Origin: Dehalococcoidia bacterium
Lineage (GTDB): Bacteria; Chloroflexota; Dehalococcoidia; GIF9; UBA5629
Assembly (NCBI GenBank): GCA_003142375.1
Contig: PLME01000008.1
Coordinates: 31,586-95,585, forward strand
DNA: 64,000 bases
Direction of reading: 5' to 3'
Numbering within the stretch: the first letter of the stretch is position 1; each line of letters opens with the position of its first letter. The position numbers and the translations under genes were made by a program. Positions 34,769 to 44,417 of this stretch are shown piece after piece. The notes under the pieces were generated by a model, which was given only the letters and a program-made list of their open reading frames with translations, had not been told where the DNA came from and made no database searches.

Positions 34769-35314
34769 ATGGAAATCCAGGTCACTGCCAGAAATATGAA
34801 GTTGGACCCCGAAAACCAGGATTATGCCGAGCAAAAACTGGGAAAGCTGCATAAATATCTTAATACGATCAGCACCATCAAGCTGGAGCTGGTAGATGAG
34901 AAATCCAAGACGCGGCAAATGTACACGGCCCAGGTAACCATAAACATCAATGGATTTATTCTCAGGGGGGAACATAAGGGGGATAATATCCGTTCCACTG
35001 TGGATGAAGTATTTGCGGTAATGGAGCGACTGGTTACAAAATATAAGAAAAGATACGAGATCAATAAGGGCAGGGAGCCGGAATCTATCAGGATGCTCGA
35101 TATCGAAGAAGAGAAAAAGGTCCTTGATAAATCAAGGGTAGCCAAATCGAAAAGCTTTTTGGTCAAACCCATGACTACTTCGCAGGCCATCGACCAGATG
35201 GAGTTTGTCGGCCATGATTTCTTCATATTTTTGAATGCCAAAGACAATTCGGTAAATGTAGTGTACAGGCGCAAGGATGGTAAGTACGGGCTTATACAGC
35301 CGCTGTTTTCCTAG
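34769..35314 (+). CDS. hpf: Long-form ribosome hibernation promoting factor
   Basis: A 181-residue protein. ATG 34769 has AGGAG upstream; a longer in-frame start would lie deep inside comF. The N-terminal S30AE domain (about 1-100) binds the decoding site, and the C-terminal domain (FLVKPMTTSQAIDQMEFVGH ... VVYRRKDGKYGLIQP) mediates 100S ribosome dimers. Together they silence ribosomes in stationary phase or starvation. It is translated right after comF. Confidence 0.93.
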   Translation: MEIQVTARNMKLDPENQDYAEQKLGKLHKYLNTISTIKLELVDEKSKTRQMYTAQVTININGFILRGEHKGDNIRSTVDEVFAVMERLVTKYKKRYEINKGREPESIRMLDIEEEKKVLDKSRVAKSKSFLVKPMTTSQAIDQMEFVGHDFFIFLNAKDNSVNVVYRRKDGKYGLIQPLFS

Positions 35315-35352
35315 ATATCGGCAATCGGAATATTAAAAAGGTGGGTTGAACG

Positions 35353-35907
35353 GTGGTAAAGGCAAAAGTTAAGGAAACCTTGCTCCAGGCAATCCAGGGG
35401 GACATCACCAGGGAAAAGGCAGACGCCATTGTAAATGCCGCTAATTTAAGTCTCATGGGCGGCGGAGGTGTTGATGGAGCGATACACCATGCCGGCGGCC
35501 CTGCTATTGTGGAGGAATGCCGCACAATTGTTTCCGAGCAGGGCAGACTGCCTGCCGGCCAGGCTGTAATTACCACTGGCGGTAAGCTGCCTGCCAAACA
35601 TGTTATACATACAGTTGGTCCTGTGTGGCGGGGAGGCAATGGCGGTGAAGAGGTCACGCTTGCGAGCTGCTATACGGAATGTTTAAAACTGGCCTCGGCC
35701 AACCGGATTAAGAGCATTTCCTTCCCGGCCATCAGTACCGGGGTTTATGGTTATCCCCTTGAACCCGCTGCCCGCATAGCGATCGGCAGCGTTATAAAGT
35801 ATCTAAATGCTAACTCCACGAGTATAGAGCAAGTGCGTTTCGTTCTGTACGATACAAATGCGTACAATATATATGCTGCTGAGTTTGCCAAGATCAGCGG
35901 CGTATAG
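35353..35907 (+). CDS. Macro domain protein, ADP-ribose hydrolase type
   Basis: A 184-residue macro domain with QGDITREKADAIVNAAN and GGGGVDGAIHHAGG at the ligand loop and FPAISTGVYGYP near the C-terminal phosphate loop. Proteins of this type remove ADP-ribose or deacetylate O-acetyl-ADP-ribose. The GTG start follows AAGGTGG. ogt follows after 15 bases. Confidence 0.93.
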   Translation: MVKAKVKETLLQAIQGDITREKADAIVNAANLSLMGGGGVDGAIHHAGGPAIVEECRTIVSEQGRLPAGQAVITTGGKLPAKHVIHTVGPVWRGGNGGEEVTLASCYTECLKLASANRIKSISFPAISTGVYGYPLEPAARIAIGSVIKYLNANSTSIEQVRFVLYDTNAYNIYAAEFAKISGV

Positions 35908-35922
35908 TCGGAGGGCTTAAAT

Positions 35923-36429
35923 ATGTTCTATACCTTAATCCATACACGTTGGGGTTGGGTGGGAGCACTCTTCACGGAAAAAGGGCTGAGGAAATTGACG
36001 TTTCCCATGAAAAGTGAGCTGGAAGCGGAAAATGGCCTGAAAATAGACGGCAGCGCAGAATATGTGCGGGCCGGCAGGCTTGGGAACCTGGGGAAACAGC
36101 TCATAAACTATTTCAGCGGAAAATCCACACGCTTTGATTGTGCGCTGGATCTGAGCGGGTCAACGCAATTCCAGAGGGATGTGTGGAGAACAGTCGCAGA
36201 TATCCCTTTCGGCCAGGCTAAAAGCTATGAATGGGTGGCTGACAAAATGGGCCGCAAAAATGCCTGCCGGGCGGTTGGTCAGGCCCTGGCCAGGAATCCC
36301 GTACCCATTGTCATCCCATGCCACCGTGTGATCCGCAAAAACGGAACCCCAGGCGGTTTTGCCGGCAAGGCATCCGTCATCGACACCAAGCTTAAGCTGT
36401 TATCGCTGGAAGGCTGCAAGCTGAATTAG
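35923..36429 (+). CDS. ogt: Methylated-DNA-protein-cysteine methyltransferase
   Basis: A 168-residue suicide DNA repair protein. The acceptor Cys is C133 in IPCHRVI, and FGQAKSYEWVA with ACRAVGQALARNP forms the helix-turn-helix DNA contact. It moves alkyl groups from O6-alkylguanine to itself. It follows the macro domain gene by 15 bases. Confidence 0.94.
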   Translation: MFYTLIHTRWGWVGALFTEKGLRKLTFPMKSELEAENGLKIDGSAEYVRAGRLGNLGKQLINYFSGKSTRFDCALDLSGSTQFQRDVWRTVADIPFGQAKSYEWVADKMGRKNACRAVGQALARNPVPIVIPCHRVIRKNGTPGGFAGKASVIDTKLKLLSLEGCKLN

Positions 36430-36454
36430 AATTGCTGGATGAGGGAGAAGTAAA

Positions 36455-37333
36455 TTGATAGAGCACGCTTACGCTGATATAAAGGACATTAAACTTCACT
36501 ACGCATACACCGGCACAGGTGACCTGATGATGTTTCTGCATGGATTTCCCGAATATTGGGGCATGTGGCAGAAACAGCTCGATGAATTCCGCCGTGATCA
36601 CCTGGCAGTGGCGCCGGATATGCGTGGCTTCAATCTCTCCTCCAAGCCCGAAGGTGTCGATCAATACAAGCAGCCAATCCTGGTGGAAGACATACATCAG
36701 TTGGTTGAAAACCTGGGTTACAAGAAATTCACGCTGGTTGCGCATGACTGGGGTGGCGCCATTGCCTGGCTTTTTGCCATGTTTTTCCCTCGATACCTTG
36801 AAAAGCTGGTTATGATTAACTCCCCTCATCCGATAACTTTTGAGAGGGAGTTGCGTAATAATCCCGACCAGCGCCGGGCCAGCAGCTACATGATAGCTTT
36901 CAGGAAACCGGGGATCGAGGAGAAATTGTCGGAAAACAATTACTCGCTGCTGTTAAAGCTGGCCTTCGGCGACCTGATCAAAAGTGGCGTGCTCAACGCA
37001 CAAGATATACAGGGATATATCGACGCCTGGTCGCAACCCGGAGCGTTGACCGGGGGTTTAAACTACTACAGGGCAAGCAATATGAGCATCCTCGAGAACT
37101 ATGAGGAAGCTATAAAATGGCCGGCCCGGACCGAATCACTGCCTGTAATTAAGGTCCCGACACTGGTCATATGGGGAGAAAAAGATACTGCCCTGCTGCC
37201 CGGCTGTATTGACGGGCTGGAAAAATATGTAACTAATTTGACCATCAAGAGGGTGCCGGATGCGACACACTGGGTAGTTCGCGAGAAGCCCGCACTGGTA
37301 AATCAATTAATCAGGGAATTCATTCAGACCTAG
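36455..37333 (+). CDS. Alpha/beta hydrolase, epoxide hydrolase/dehalogenase type
   Basis: A 292-residue enzyme starting at TTG with GGGAG upstream. The oxyanion segment HGFPEYW (29-35), nucleophile Asp D98 in VAHDWGG and the late His H272 in DATHWV match epoxide hydrolases and haloalkane dehalogenases. HGFPEYW favours the epoxide hydrolase side. The substrate is unknown. Confidence 0.85.
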   Translation: MIEHAYADIKDIKLHYAYTGTGDLMMFLHGFPEYWGMWQKQLDEFRRDHLAVAPDMRGFNLSSKPEGVDQYKQPILVEDIHQLVENLGYKKFTLVAHDWGGAIAWLFAMFFPRYLEKLVMINSPHPITFERELRNNPDQRRASSYMIAFRKPGIEEKLSENNYSLLLKLAFGDLIKSGVLNAQDIQGYIDAWSQPGALTGGLNYYRASNMSILENYEEAIKWPARTESLPVIKVPTLVIWGEKDTALLPGCIDGLEKYVTNLTIKRVPDATHWVVREKPALVNQLIREFIQT

Positions 37334-37361
37334 AGAATAGGGCTTTATCTGAAGCGGGGGG

Positions 37362-40300
37362 TTAATACGTCAGGATGGGGTTGAGCTCTTTCATAAGGTC
37401 GTTGCAGTAGTCGATTTTAATATCGGGAATATCCAGGCGGGTTACCCTGTCCCGGTCACGTATGGCAAGCTGTACACTGTCTTTGCCCGGATATCTTTTT
37501 AAGACCTCCATGATACGCTGTAGATATGCGCGGTCCTGCTCGGTATCGCTGCCCTGATTTAGATTGATCACCAGTTTTTTAGGAGCTACGTAGTGATTAT
37601 TGCTCTCAACCTGCGGCCTGGTTGCCTCAGGCTCGTATTTCCTCACCCGGCTGCAGCCAATGCTGACGCGGTCCTCCCTGACTTTTACGGTCCCTTCTAT
37701 AATCAGTATATTGCCTTCGACCCACAGGTCCTGCGTCTGTGTGTATACATTGGACCATACTATAACTTCGATGCTTCCATTCAAGTCCTCGAAGGTGGCG
37801 ACCACGAAAATGCTGTTATTTTTAGTGGAGGCATGCCTGACGGCTGAAATCATGCCGGCTACGATGACTTTTTCTCCGGCCATCTCGCCGGTTATCTGAC
37901 CGCACAGCACGCTGGCATGTTCAGCCAGCTTGGAGGCCAGGGCGGATAAAGGATGCTCAGAAAAATAGATGCCCATCAGTTCCTTTTCCCAGGCCAGTTT
38001 TTCCGGCAGAGCGGCGTCGAAATTATCCAGGTCAAGGGCCGGCAGGGGCACCGAGACGCTCTGCCCGAAAATGTCGAACATGCTGGACTGGCCGCTTTCC
38101 TTCTGCTTCTGTCCCCGCTGTGAGAGCGACATGATGCGGTCTACCGCTGCCAGGAGCGAGCCGCGCTGGCCCAGGCAGTCGAGTGCACCCGCTTTTATCA
38201 AGCTCTCCATAACTTTTTTATTGACGTAACGCAGGTCAACCCGGCTGCAGAAGTCCTCGATGGACTTGAATTCCCCTCCGCGGAAACGCTCGGCCAGTAT
38301 CGGTTCCAGGGCATTGGTGCCCACGTTCTTGATGGAAGCCAGGCCGAACCTGATGCCCGCATTTCTGCCCTTCCCCTCGACCACGAAGTCGGCATGGCTG
38401 TGGTTTACATTCGGTTTGAGCACCTCGATATTGATGCGCCGGCACTCTGCGATGGCCGTTACGATCCTCTCCTGCTTGTCATAGTAAGTGTTTAAAAAGG
38501 CGGTCATGTACTCAACAGGGTAATTAGCCTTAAGGTAAGCCGTTTCGTAGGCGATTCGGGCGTAACTGACGGAATGGGCCTTGTTAAAAGCATAACCGGC
38601 GAAGGGTTCGATCAACCCGAAGATGGCGTTGGCCTCTTCTTCGGTGTATCCCTTGGTCTTGGCCCCTTCTATGAAGTTCTGCTTCTCCTTCTTCATGACC
38701 TCCGGGTTTTTTTTGCCCATGGCCTTGCGTATAATGTCGGCGCGGCCCAGGCTGTATCCGGCAAATCTTTGAACAATAAAAAGCACCTGGTCCTGGTAGA
38801 CTATTACTCCGTAGGTATCTTCCAGGATGGGCAAGAGGTCGGGGTGCGGATAGTGGACCGATTCAATCCCGTGTTTGGCCCGAATAAATGTCGGAATGTG
38901 CTCCATGGGGCCCGGACGATACAGGGCAACCATGGCCGCAATATCCGTGAATTTAGTCGGTTGCAGCTCTTTAATATAGCGGCGCATGCCAGGACTTTCC
39001 AGCTGGAATATGCCGGTGGTTTCCCCCGAAGCCAATAGATCGAAGGACTTTTTATCGTCAAGGGGCATATTCAGGAAATCTATTTCAATGCCCTGGTTTT
39101 CAAAGATGACTTTTTTAGCTTCGGCCAGCAGCGTGAGATTGGCTAACCCCAGGAAATCCAGTTTGAGCAGGCCCAGCTTGGCGACGTTATCCATAGAAAA
39201 CTGGGTCATGGTGGCGTTTTGGTCGCTGTCCTTATTGGCCCGCTGCAATGGCAGGTACCGGGTCAAAGGCTCTCTGGAAATTACCACGCCGGCGGCATGG
39301 GTGCTGGAATGCCTGGAGATGCCCTCCAATTTCTTGGCCGTGTCTAAAAGTTTGCGGATAAGTTCATCGGCAGCATACATATCCTGGAGCTCTTTAACTT
39401 CCAGGAAGGCTTCATCCAGCCGGATATTGGGGCGGGTAGGAATCAGCCGGGCCACCTGGTCGACGGTGCCATAGTTCAGTCCCAACGCCCTGCCCACATC
39501 CCTGATAGCGGCCCTGGCCCCCAGCGTCCCGAAGGTTATGATCTGTGCCACATGGTCGGTACCGTATTTGTGGTTAGCATACGAGATAACTTCATCGCGC
39601 CGGTCATCCTGGAAATCGAGGTCGATATCCGGCATTTCGCGGCGTTCTATATTCAGGAAACGCTCAAAGACCAGCTTGTAATCAAGGGGATTGATGTCAG
39701 TTATGCCCAGGCAATAAAGCGCCAGGCTGGCCGCCGCACTGCCGCGCACGCCGAAGAATATGCCGTTTTCACGGACAAACGATATAAGATCGTGGACCAC
39801 CAGGAAATAATCGGCAAATTGGGTCTTCTCGATAACGTCGAGTTCGTAGGCCAGCCGTTTTTCCGCTTCGGTATCTGCATCCGGCAAGCGCTCCTTAAAT
39901 CCCCTCCAGCAAAGGATGGATAAATACGACTGCGAGGTTTTGCCGGCGGGCAATTCCACCTGTGGCAGGTGGGGCTTTCCGAACTCAATCTCGACATTAC
40001 ACAGGTCGGCTATTTTTTGCGTATTCTCTATGGCTGACGGCAGGTCAACGTATTCGTCTGCCATTTCCTTGGGGCTCTTAAGATAGAAATAATCGCCCGC
40101 CATTTTTAAACGTCTTTCGTCGTTTACCGTCGTATTGGTGCCGATACAGAGCAGTATATCCTGGATATAGGCGTCTTCCTTGTTAACATAATGTACGTCA
40201 TTGGTAGCTACCAGAGGGATATCCAGCTTAGCGGCCAGCTCGATAAGCCCGGCGTTGATAATTTCGATATCCGGGATAGGGTGTTTCTGTATCTCGATAT

Positions 40301-40799
40301 AAAAATGCTGGAAATTATCCTTATACCAGCTTGCAGTCTCCTGTAAAATATCCTGCCGGTTCTGCAGGATGAGTCGGCCCAGCTCACCCTGCGCGCAGCC
40401 GGAGAGCAGAATAAGGCCCTCCTTATATTTGCACAGCAGCTCTTTATCTATCCTGGGCTTATAGTAGAATCCCTCTGTACTGGCCAGCGTCACCAATTGA
40501 ATTAGGTTACTGTAGCCTGTATTATTCATGGCCAGGAGGGTTAGATGCGAATTGGCCTTGTTGGATGGGTCTTTGATCCGGAAATTCTGGGCGGCGACAT
40601 AGACTTCACAGCCTATGATAGGTTTAATGCCGCATTCCCTGGCGCACTTGTAAAAATCGATGACGCCGTACATATTGCCGTGATCGGTAATGGCCAGGCT
40701 GTGCATGCCGAGGTCTTTGGCTTTGTGGATTAAAGGGACAACCCTGCAGTACCCGTCAAGTAAACTATACTCAGTATGAACATGGAGATGGGTAAACAT
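37362..40799 (-). CDS. dnaE: DNA polymerase III alpha subunit
   Basis: A 1145-residue replicative polymerase. The PHP domain (HLHVHTEYSLLDG, ITDHGNMYG) has intact metal ligands. The catalytic PDIDLDF is at 390-396, and the fingers, tandem helix-hairpin-helix, OB-fold (about 990-1070) and C-terminal domain follow. Length fits the family. AGGTG lies 7 bases before the ATG. It is a single gene, convergent with the hydrolase gene. Confidence 0.97.
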   Translation of the reverse strand: MFTHLHVHTEYSLLDGYCRVVPLIHKAKDLGMHSLAITDHGNMYGVIDFYKCARECGIKPIIGCEVYVAAQNFRIKDPSNKANSHLTLLAMNNTGYSNLIQLVTLASTEGFYYKPRIDKELLCKYKEGLILLSGCAQGELGRLILQNRQDILQETASWYKDNFQHFYIEIQKHPIPDIEIINAGLIELAAKLDIPLVATNDVHYVNKEDAYIQDILLCIGTNTTVNDERRLKMAGDYFYLKSPKEMADEYVDLPSAIENTQKIADLCNVEIEFGKPHLPQVELPAGKTSQSYLSILCWRGFKERLPDADTEAEKRLAYELDVIEKTQFADYFLVVHDLISFVRENGIFFGVRGSAAASLALYCLGITDINPLDYKLVFERFLNIERREMPDIDLDFQDDRRDEVISYANHKYGTDHVAQIITFGTLGARAAIRDVGRALGLNYGTVDQVARLIPTRPNIRLDEAFLEVKELQDMYAADELIRKLLDTAKKLEGISRHSSTHAAGVVISREPLTRYLPLQRANKDSDQNATMTQFSMDNVAKLGLLKLDFLGLANLTLLAEAKKVIFENQGIEIDFLNMPLDDKKSFDLLASGETTGIFQLESPGMRRYIKELQPTKFTDIAAMVALYRPGPMEHIPTFIRAKHGIESVHYPHPDLLPILEDTYGVIVYQDQVLFIVQRFAGYSLGRADIIRKAMGKKNPEVMKKEKQNFIEGAKTKGYTEEEANAIFGLIEPFAGYAFNKAHSVSYARIAYETAYLKANYPVEYMTAFLNTYYDKQERIVTAIAECRRINIEVLKPNVNHSHADFVVEGKGRNAGIRFGLASIKNVGTNALEPILAERFRGGEFKSIEDFCSRVDLRYVNKKVMESLIKAGALDCLGQRGSLLAAVDRIMSLSQRGQKQKESGQSSMFDIFGQSVSVPLPALDLDNFDAALPEKLAWEKELMGIYFSEHPLSALASKLAEHASVLCGQITGEMAGEKVIVAGMISAVRHASTKNNSIFVVATFEDLNGSIEVIVWSNVYTQTQDLWVEGNILIIEGTVKVREDRVSIGCSRVRKYEPEATRPQVESNNHYVAPKKLVINLNQGSDTEQDRAYLQRIMEVLKRYPGKDSVQLAIRDRDRVTRLDIPDIKIDYCNDLMKELNPILTY

Positions 40800-40906
40800 A
40801 CTTTACACCTGTGGAACGGTTAAAATTATAACACAAGAGATTTTAAGCGCTCACGCCAATATGGACGGCGAAATATCGTCCGTGGTCAACACTTGAGGAA
40901 TAAATA

Positions 40907-41596
40907 ATGAAATATGTTTTTATAGCTGCCTTTCTGCTGTGGATAGTTACAATTCCATTTCTTATTATCTCCACCACGACCAACATGTATACGGGGTGCG
41001 AACGTCTGTATGAGTACGGGTTCGACAAGTATCAGATCAGCCAGGTCACAGGAATAAACAAAACACAGTTGGATGACGTAGCGCGGCAGATGGCGGATTA
41101 CTTAAACGGTAAAAGCCGGACACTGCAGCTAACGGTGGACAGCAAAGACGGCACCAGGCAGCTCTACAATGAAAAAGAGCTAACTCACATGGAAGACGTG
41201 CTCAAAATTGTCAGCTTATTTCATGTCATCCAGATAGTCTCCCTGATACTATTCCTGCTACTAGGAACCATCATTTACTTTCGGATGGGGATAAACAGGA
41301 TTCTGAGAGGATTGGAAATCGGATCGATAATCACGGCAGCTTTCACGATGATTTTGATTGCCTGGGCGTTTATAGATTTTGACGGCCTCTTCCTCCTGTT
41401 TCACTACGTCAGCTTTTCCAATAACCTTTGGATATTGGATCCCAGCAAGGACTACCTGATCATGATGTTCCCGGAGGGTTTCTTTAACGATGTGGCGCTG
41501 TTTATGGTCGCCACCATAATGGGCCTATGCGTGGTTATCTGGGCCGCCGCCTTTCTTGTGCGCAGAAAAATATCCTATAACCTCAGGAGAGCGTGA
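40907..41596 (+). CDS. TIGR01906/DUF1461-family membrane protein
   Basis: A 229-residue integral membrane protein with four or five transmembrane helices (about 3-22, 102-124, 138-160, 195-218). The family segments NEKELTHMEDV, LFHYVSFSNNLWILDP and MFPEGFFNDV match TIGR01906. Its function is not known. It points away from dnaE. Confidence 0.8.
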   Translation: MKYVFIAAFLLWIVTIPFLIISTTTNMYTGCERLYEYGFDKYQISQVTGINKTQLDDVARQMADYLNGKSRTLQLTVDSKDGTRQLYNEKELTHMEDVLKIVSLFHVIQIVSLILFLLLGTIIYFRMGINRILRGLEIGSIITAAFTMILIAWAFIDFDGLFLLFHYVSFSNNLWILDPSKDYLIMMFPEGFFNDVALFMVATIMGLCVVIWAAAFLVRRKISYNLRRA

Positions 41597-41619
41597 AGCG
41601 GTCTGCAGAGGTGTAAGAC

Positions 41620-41862
41620 TTAACCGCCGCCGCAGGTAGAGCAATTGGAAGAACTGCAGCCGGCGCATGAGCTGCCGCCGCCGGCAGGCATGTGGCTCAG
41701 CATGCTCAGGTCGGATTTGGAACGGGATACGAAACGGGACATAGCCCTTTTAGATGGGCTCTTGCATTTGGGACAATCTCCAAGCTCCTCTGATTTTGAC
41801 AGAGGACGCATCAGTTCAAACCTGCAATCACATTTAGGACATTGATATTCATAAATCGGCAT
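41620..41862 (-). CDS. FmdB-family zinc-ribbon protein
   Basis: An 80-residue protein starting MPIYEYQCPKC with a second CPKC pair, the FmdB regulator-type zinc ribbon, then a Gly/Ser/Cys-rich tail (SCAGCSSSNCSTCGGG). ATG 41862 is chosen because the family begins at MPIYEY; an upstream in-frame start adds residues not seen in the family. The role is unknown. Confidence 0.85.
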   Translation of the reverse strand: MPIYEYQCPKCDCRFELMRPLSKSEELGDCPKCKSPSKRAMSRFVSRSKSDLSMLSHMPAGGGSSCAGCSSSNCSTCGGG

Positions 41863-41975
41863 TAACCTAAACCTCGAATAAAAATTTAGCTCATTACGCC
41901 TGCCCCAGTCAAATTGCATTTCAAACCTTTTTATAGTTGCTCTAAGTAATATTGCTTAGCCCCAATCATTTGTTA

Positions 41976-41993
41976 TTGCGCTTTTGCGCATAA
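41976..41993. promoter_or_regulatory. Inverted-repeat operator candidate, second copy
   Basis: TTGCGC-TTTT-GCGCATAA, identical outside the 4-base loop to the site at 3080-3097, 92 bp before the second two-CW gene. A further half-site GCGCA lies at about 42001. A shared TGTTAAATT block (42035-42043) lies between this site and the gene, as at the first paralogue. Confidence 0.5.
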
Positions 41994-42084
41994 TCAGTTT
42001 GCGCAATACTGCGGATGGTAAGGCCTATGGATATTGTTAAATTGTATGCGTAACAAACGCTAGAACATGAAAGGAGTAAATCAA

Positions 42085-42429
42085 ATGCCGAAAGTTGTGG
42101 AAGTAACCAACGGAGTACAAACAATAGAAAAGACTGATAAGAGATCCAATTTCTGGACTGACAAATCGCCGTGCTGGGACCTGTGCAACTGCCCGGATGT
42201 GATAAAAAATGAGTGCCCGGTTACTCAATACCAGTTTCTCCCCTGCTGGGAAATAGAGGGGACTTACTGCAAACTGGACGACATGGGGTCCAGCGGCAAA
42301 GATACTACGATGTGCCAGACCTGCAGGGTCTATAAAAAATACGGGAATGGGGAGCCGGTGAGGTTGAAGTTGTTCGGAAAGGGGATGGATACACATTTGA
42401 AGGAGATGGAGCAGGCCGAGGCAAAATAG
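42085..42429 (+). CDS. Cys-rich two-CW domain protein (paralogue 2)
   Basis: A 114-residue paralogue of the gene at 2638. All eight cysteines are conserved (PCWDLCNC, LPCWEIEGTYC, CQTCRVYKKYG). ATG 42085 is chosen because AAAGGAG lies upstream; an in-frame ATG 18 bases earlier overlaps that site. It has its own terminator. Function is unknown; conservation of both copies with the same upstream site argues for a regulated role. Confidence 0.8.
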   Translation: MPKVVEVTNGVQTIEKTDKRSNFWTDKSPCWDLCNCPDVIKNECPVTQYQFLPCWEIEGTYCKLDDMGSSGKDTTMCQTCRVYKKYGNGEPVRLKLFGKGMDTHLKEMEQAEAK

Positions 42430-42452
42430 AAATCAGTTATACATGGGACCCG

Positions 42453-42483
42453 GGCGGACCGTCGCAAGGCGGCCCGCCTTTTT
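42453..42483 (+). terminator. Intrinsic terminator
   Basis: An 11-bp GC-rich stem with one mismatch and one wobble, a GCAA loop, and TTTTT. It closes the second two-CW gene and insulates recA. Confidence 0.8.
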
Positions 42484-42515
42484 CATTAGGCAAATTTTGT
42501 GGAGAAAAAATATTT

Positions 42516-42547
42516 TTGCGGGGCTATTTTATTTTTAGTACAATTGT
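42516..42547 (+). promoter_or_regulatory. recA promoter candidate with palindrome over the -10
   Basis: TTGCGG (42516-42521), 17-bp spacer, TACAAT (42539-42544). The perfect palindrome ACAATTGT (42540-42547) overlaps the -10. It is not a standard LexA box. Confidence 0.4.
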
Positions 42548-42596
42548 GTTAAAATAACCATAATCAGGTTCAGTTAGCGTATTATTAGGAGGCGAA

Positions 42597-43634
42597 ATGG
42601 AGTCGGACAAAGTGAAACTGGAAAAAGAAAAGGCACTGGATTTGGCGATTAATCAAATTGAAAAGCAGTATGGTATCGGCTCGATAATGTCGCTGGGCGA
42701 GAGGCTGGCCAAGGTTAAGGTGGAGGTCATCCCAACGGGCTCGCTGAGCCTGGATCTGGCCCTGGGGGTAGGTGGTATACCACGTGGGCGGGTTACCGAG
42801 ATATTCGGCGCCGAGGCTTCAGGCAAGACCACCCTGGCCCTGCATATAATTGCGCAGGCGCAAAAAAAAGGCGGACTGGTGCTCTATATCGATGCGGAAC
42901 ATGCACTCGATACGAACTATGCCTCACTATGCGGAGTGAATGTAAATGCGCTTAAGGGCGCCCAGCCGGGCACCGGCGAAGAAGCACTGGATATTGCTGA
43001 GCGCATGGTTCGGACGCATGCCCTGGATGTAGTGGTAATAGACAGCGTGGCCGCACTGGTACCCCGGGCTGAGATCGAAGGCGAAATGGGCGAATCCCAC
43101 GTCGGGCTGCAGGCCAGGCTGATGTCGCAGGCGCTGCGAAAACTTACTGGTGAGATCAGCAAGTCCAACACAGCCGTGGTTTTTATTAACCAGTTGCGTG
43201 AAAAGGTGGGGGTAATCTACGGCAACCCGGAGGTGACTCCGGGCGGTAGGGCGCTTAAATTTTATAGCTCTGTAAGGATCGATTTAAGGAAGGCGGATGC
43301 CATCAAGAACGGCGCCGAAATAATAGGGAACCGCGTACGCGCCAAGGTCGTAAAAAATAAAATGGCGCCTCCTTACCGCGTTGCCGAGTTCGATATCATG
43401 TTCACTTGCGGCATAAGCAAAGAGGGCGATGTCATAGACCTGGGCGTCAGCACCGGCGTTATTAAAAAATCGGGCGCCTTCTTCGATTACAAAGGCACCA
43501 AGCTGGGCCAGGGCAGGGAAAAAGCGCGCGATTACCTGACACAGCATCCTGAAATAACCCTTGAAATAGAGAAGCAGATACGCGATATTGCCTTATCCGG
43601 ACACGCAGTGGACGAGGTTAAGGAAGCCGAATAA
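42597..43634 (+). CDS. recA: Recombinase A
   Basis: A 345-residue RecA. Walker A GAEASGKT is at 71-78, with [19 protein letters not shown] and the L2 region [22 protein letters not shown]. It carries out strand exchange and SOS co-protease activity. AGGAGG precedes the ATG. It heads a recA-recX-rny-ymdB-PHP gene run. Confidence 0.98.
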   Translation: MESDKVKLEKEKALDLAINQIEKQYGIGSIMSLGERLAKVKVEVIPTGSLSLDLALGVGGIPRGRVTEIFGAEASGKTTLALHIIAQAQKKGGLVLYIDAEHALDTNYASLCGVNVNALKGAQPGTGEEALDIAERMVRTHALDVVVIDSVAALVPRAEIEGEMGESHVGLQARLMSQALRKLTGEISKSNTAVVFINQLREKVGVIYGNPEVTPGGRALKFYSSVRIDLRKADAIKNGAEIIGNRVRAKVVKNKMAPPYRVAEFDIMFTCGISKEGDVIDLGVSTGVIKKSGAFFDYKGTKLGQGREKARDYLTQHPEITLEIEKQIRDIALSGHAVDEVKEAE

Positions 43635-43655
43635 TTTATTCAACTATTGCGTCAG

Positions 43656-44300
43656 ATGCGTAAGAAGATCGTCGAGTTAAAGGCCGGCAAGACCAGGGGC
43701 ATGGTCGAGGTCATTTTCGATGATCAATCGACCTTGAGCGTAGATAGGAGGCTGGCTAAAAAGGCCGGCCTCCTTTTATATTCAGAGGTGGATATACGTG
43801 ACCTGGATAAGCTCATTAAAAAGGATGATGCCGACAGGTGCTACGAGGCGGCGCTCAATTACCTGGAATACCGGCCCCGCAGTGAGGCCGAACTGAAGCA
43901 GCATCTGCTGTATAAAAAGCATTTTCAGGGAGAATCGGTTACCAATGCCATAGTCCGGTTGAAGAAGCTGAATTTAATCGACGACCGGGCTTTTGCTGAG
44001 AACTGGGCCAGGGACCGTAACGCATACCGGCCGAAAAGCCGCATGATGATCAAGAGGGAACTGTTGCAAAAGGGGATTGACCATGATATCGCCGATGAAG
44101 CCACGCAGGGGATCGAAGACCCGGCCAGTGCCTACAAGGCCGGCTTAAAAAAGGCCAAGCTGCTCAAACAATTGGACTATCCCCAATTCTCCAAAAGGCT
44201 GGCTGCCTACCTGGCCAGGCGGGGCTATGCCGTTGATGTTGTTAACGGAGTAACCATGCGTTTATGGCATGAGACTACCGGGGAGAAATCCGAAAAATAA
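43656..44300 (+). CDS. recX: RecX regulatory protein
   Basis: A 214-residue protein with RecX three-helix repeats: ALNYLEYRPRSEAELKQHL, LKKLNLIDDRAFAENWARD and KRELLQKGIDHDIADEA. It caps or modulates RecA filaments. ATG 43656 is taken; an in-frame TTG nine bases earlier is possible. It follows recA by 21 bases. Confidence 0.92.
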   Translation: MRKKIVELKAGKTRGMVEVIFDDQSTLSVDRRLAKKAGLLLYSEVDIRDLDKLIKKDDADRCYEAALNYLEYRPRSEAELKQHLLYKKHFQGESVTNAIVRLKKLNLIDDRAFAENWARDRNAYRPKSRMMIKRELLQKGIDHDIADEATQGIEDPASAYKAGLKKAKLLKQLDYPQFSKRLAAYLARRGYAVDVVNGVTMRLWHETTGEKSEK

Positions 44301-44417
44301 ATATTTTTCCGTAGGGTACTGGTCGTATATATTCAATTAATAGTATAATTATAAATTAAGGTTTAGTAATTATGTGTAAATTAACTTTGTTTGTTTACAA
44401 AGAGAGGCATTTATATT

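Noticed and set aside
42516..42560. LexA box upstream of recA
   Set aside because: No match to GAAC-N4-GTTC or CTGT-N8-ACAG; only an unclassified palindrome is present.
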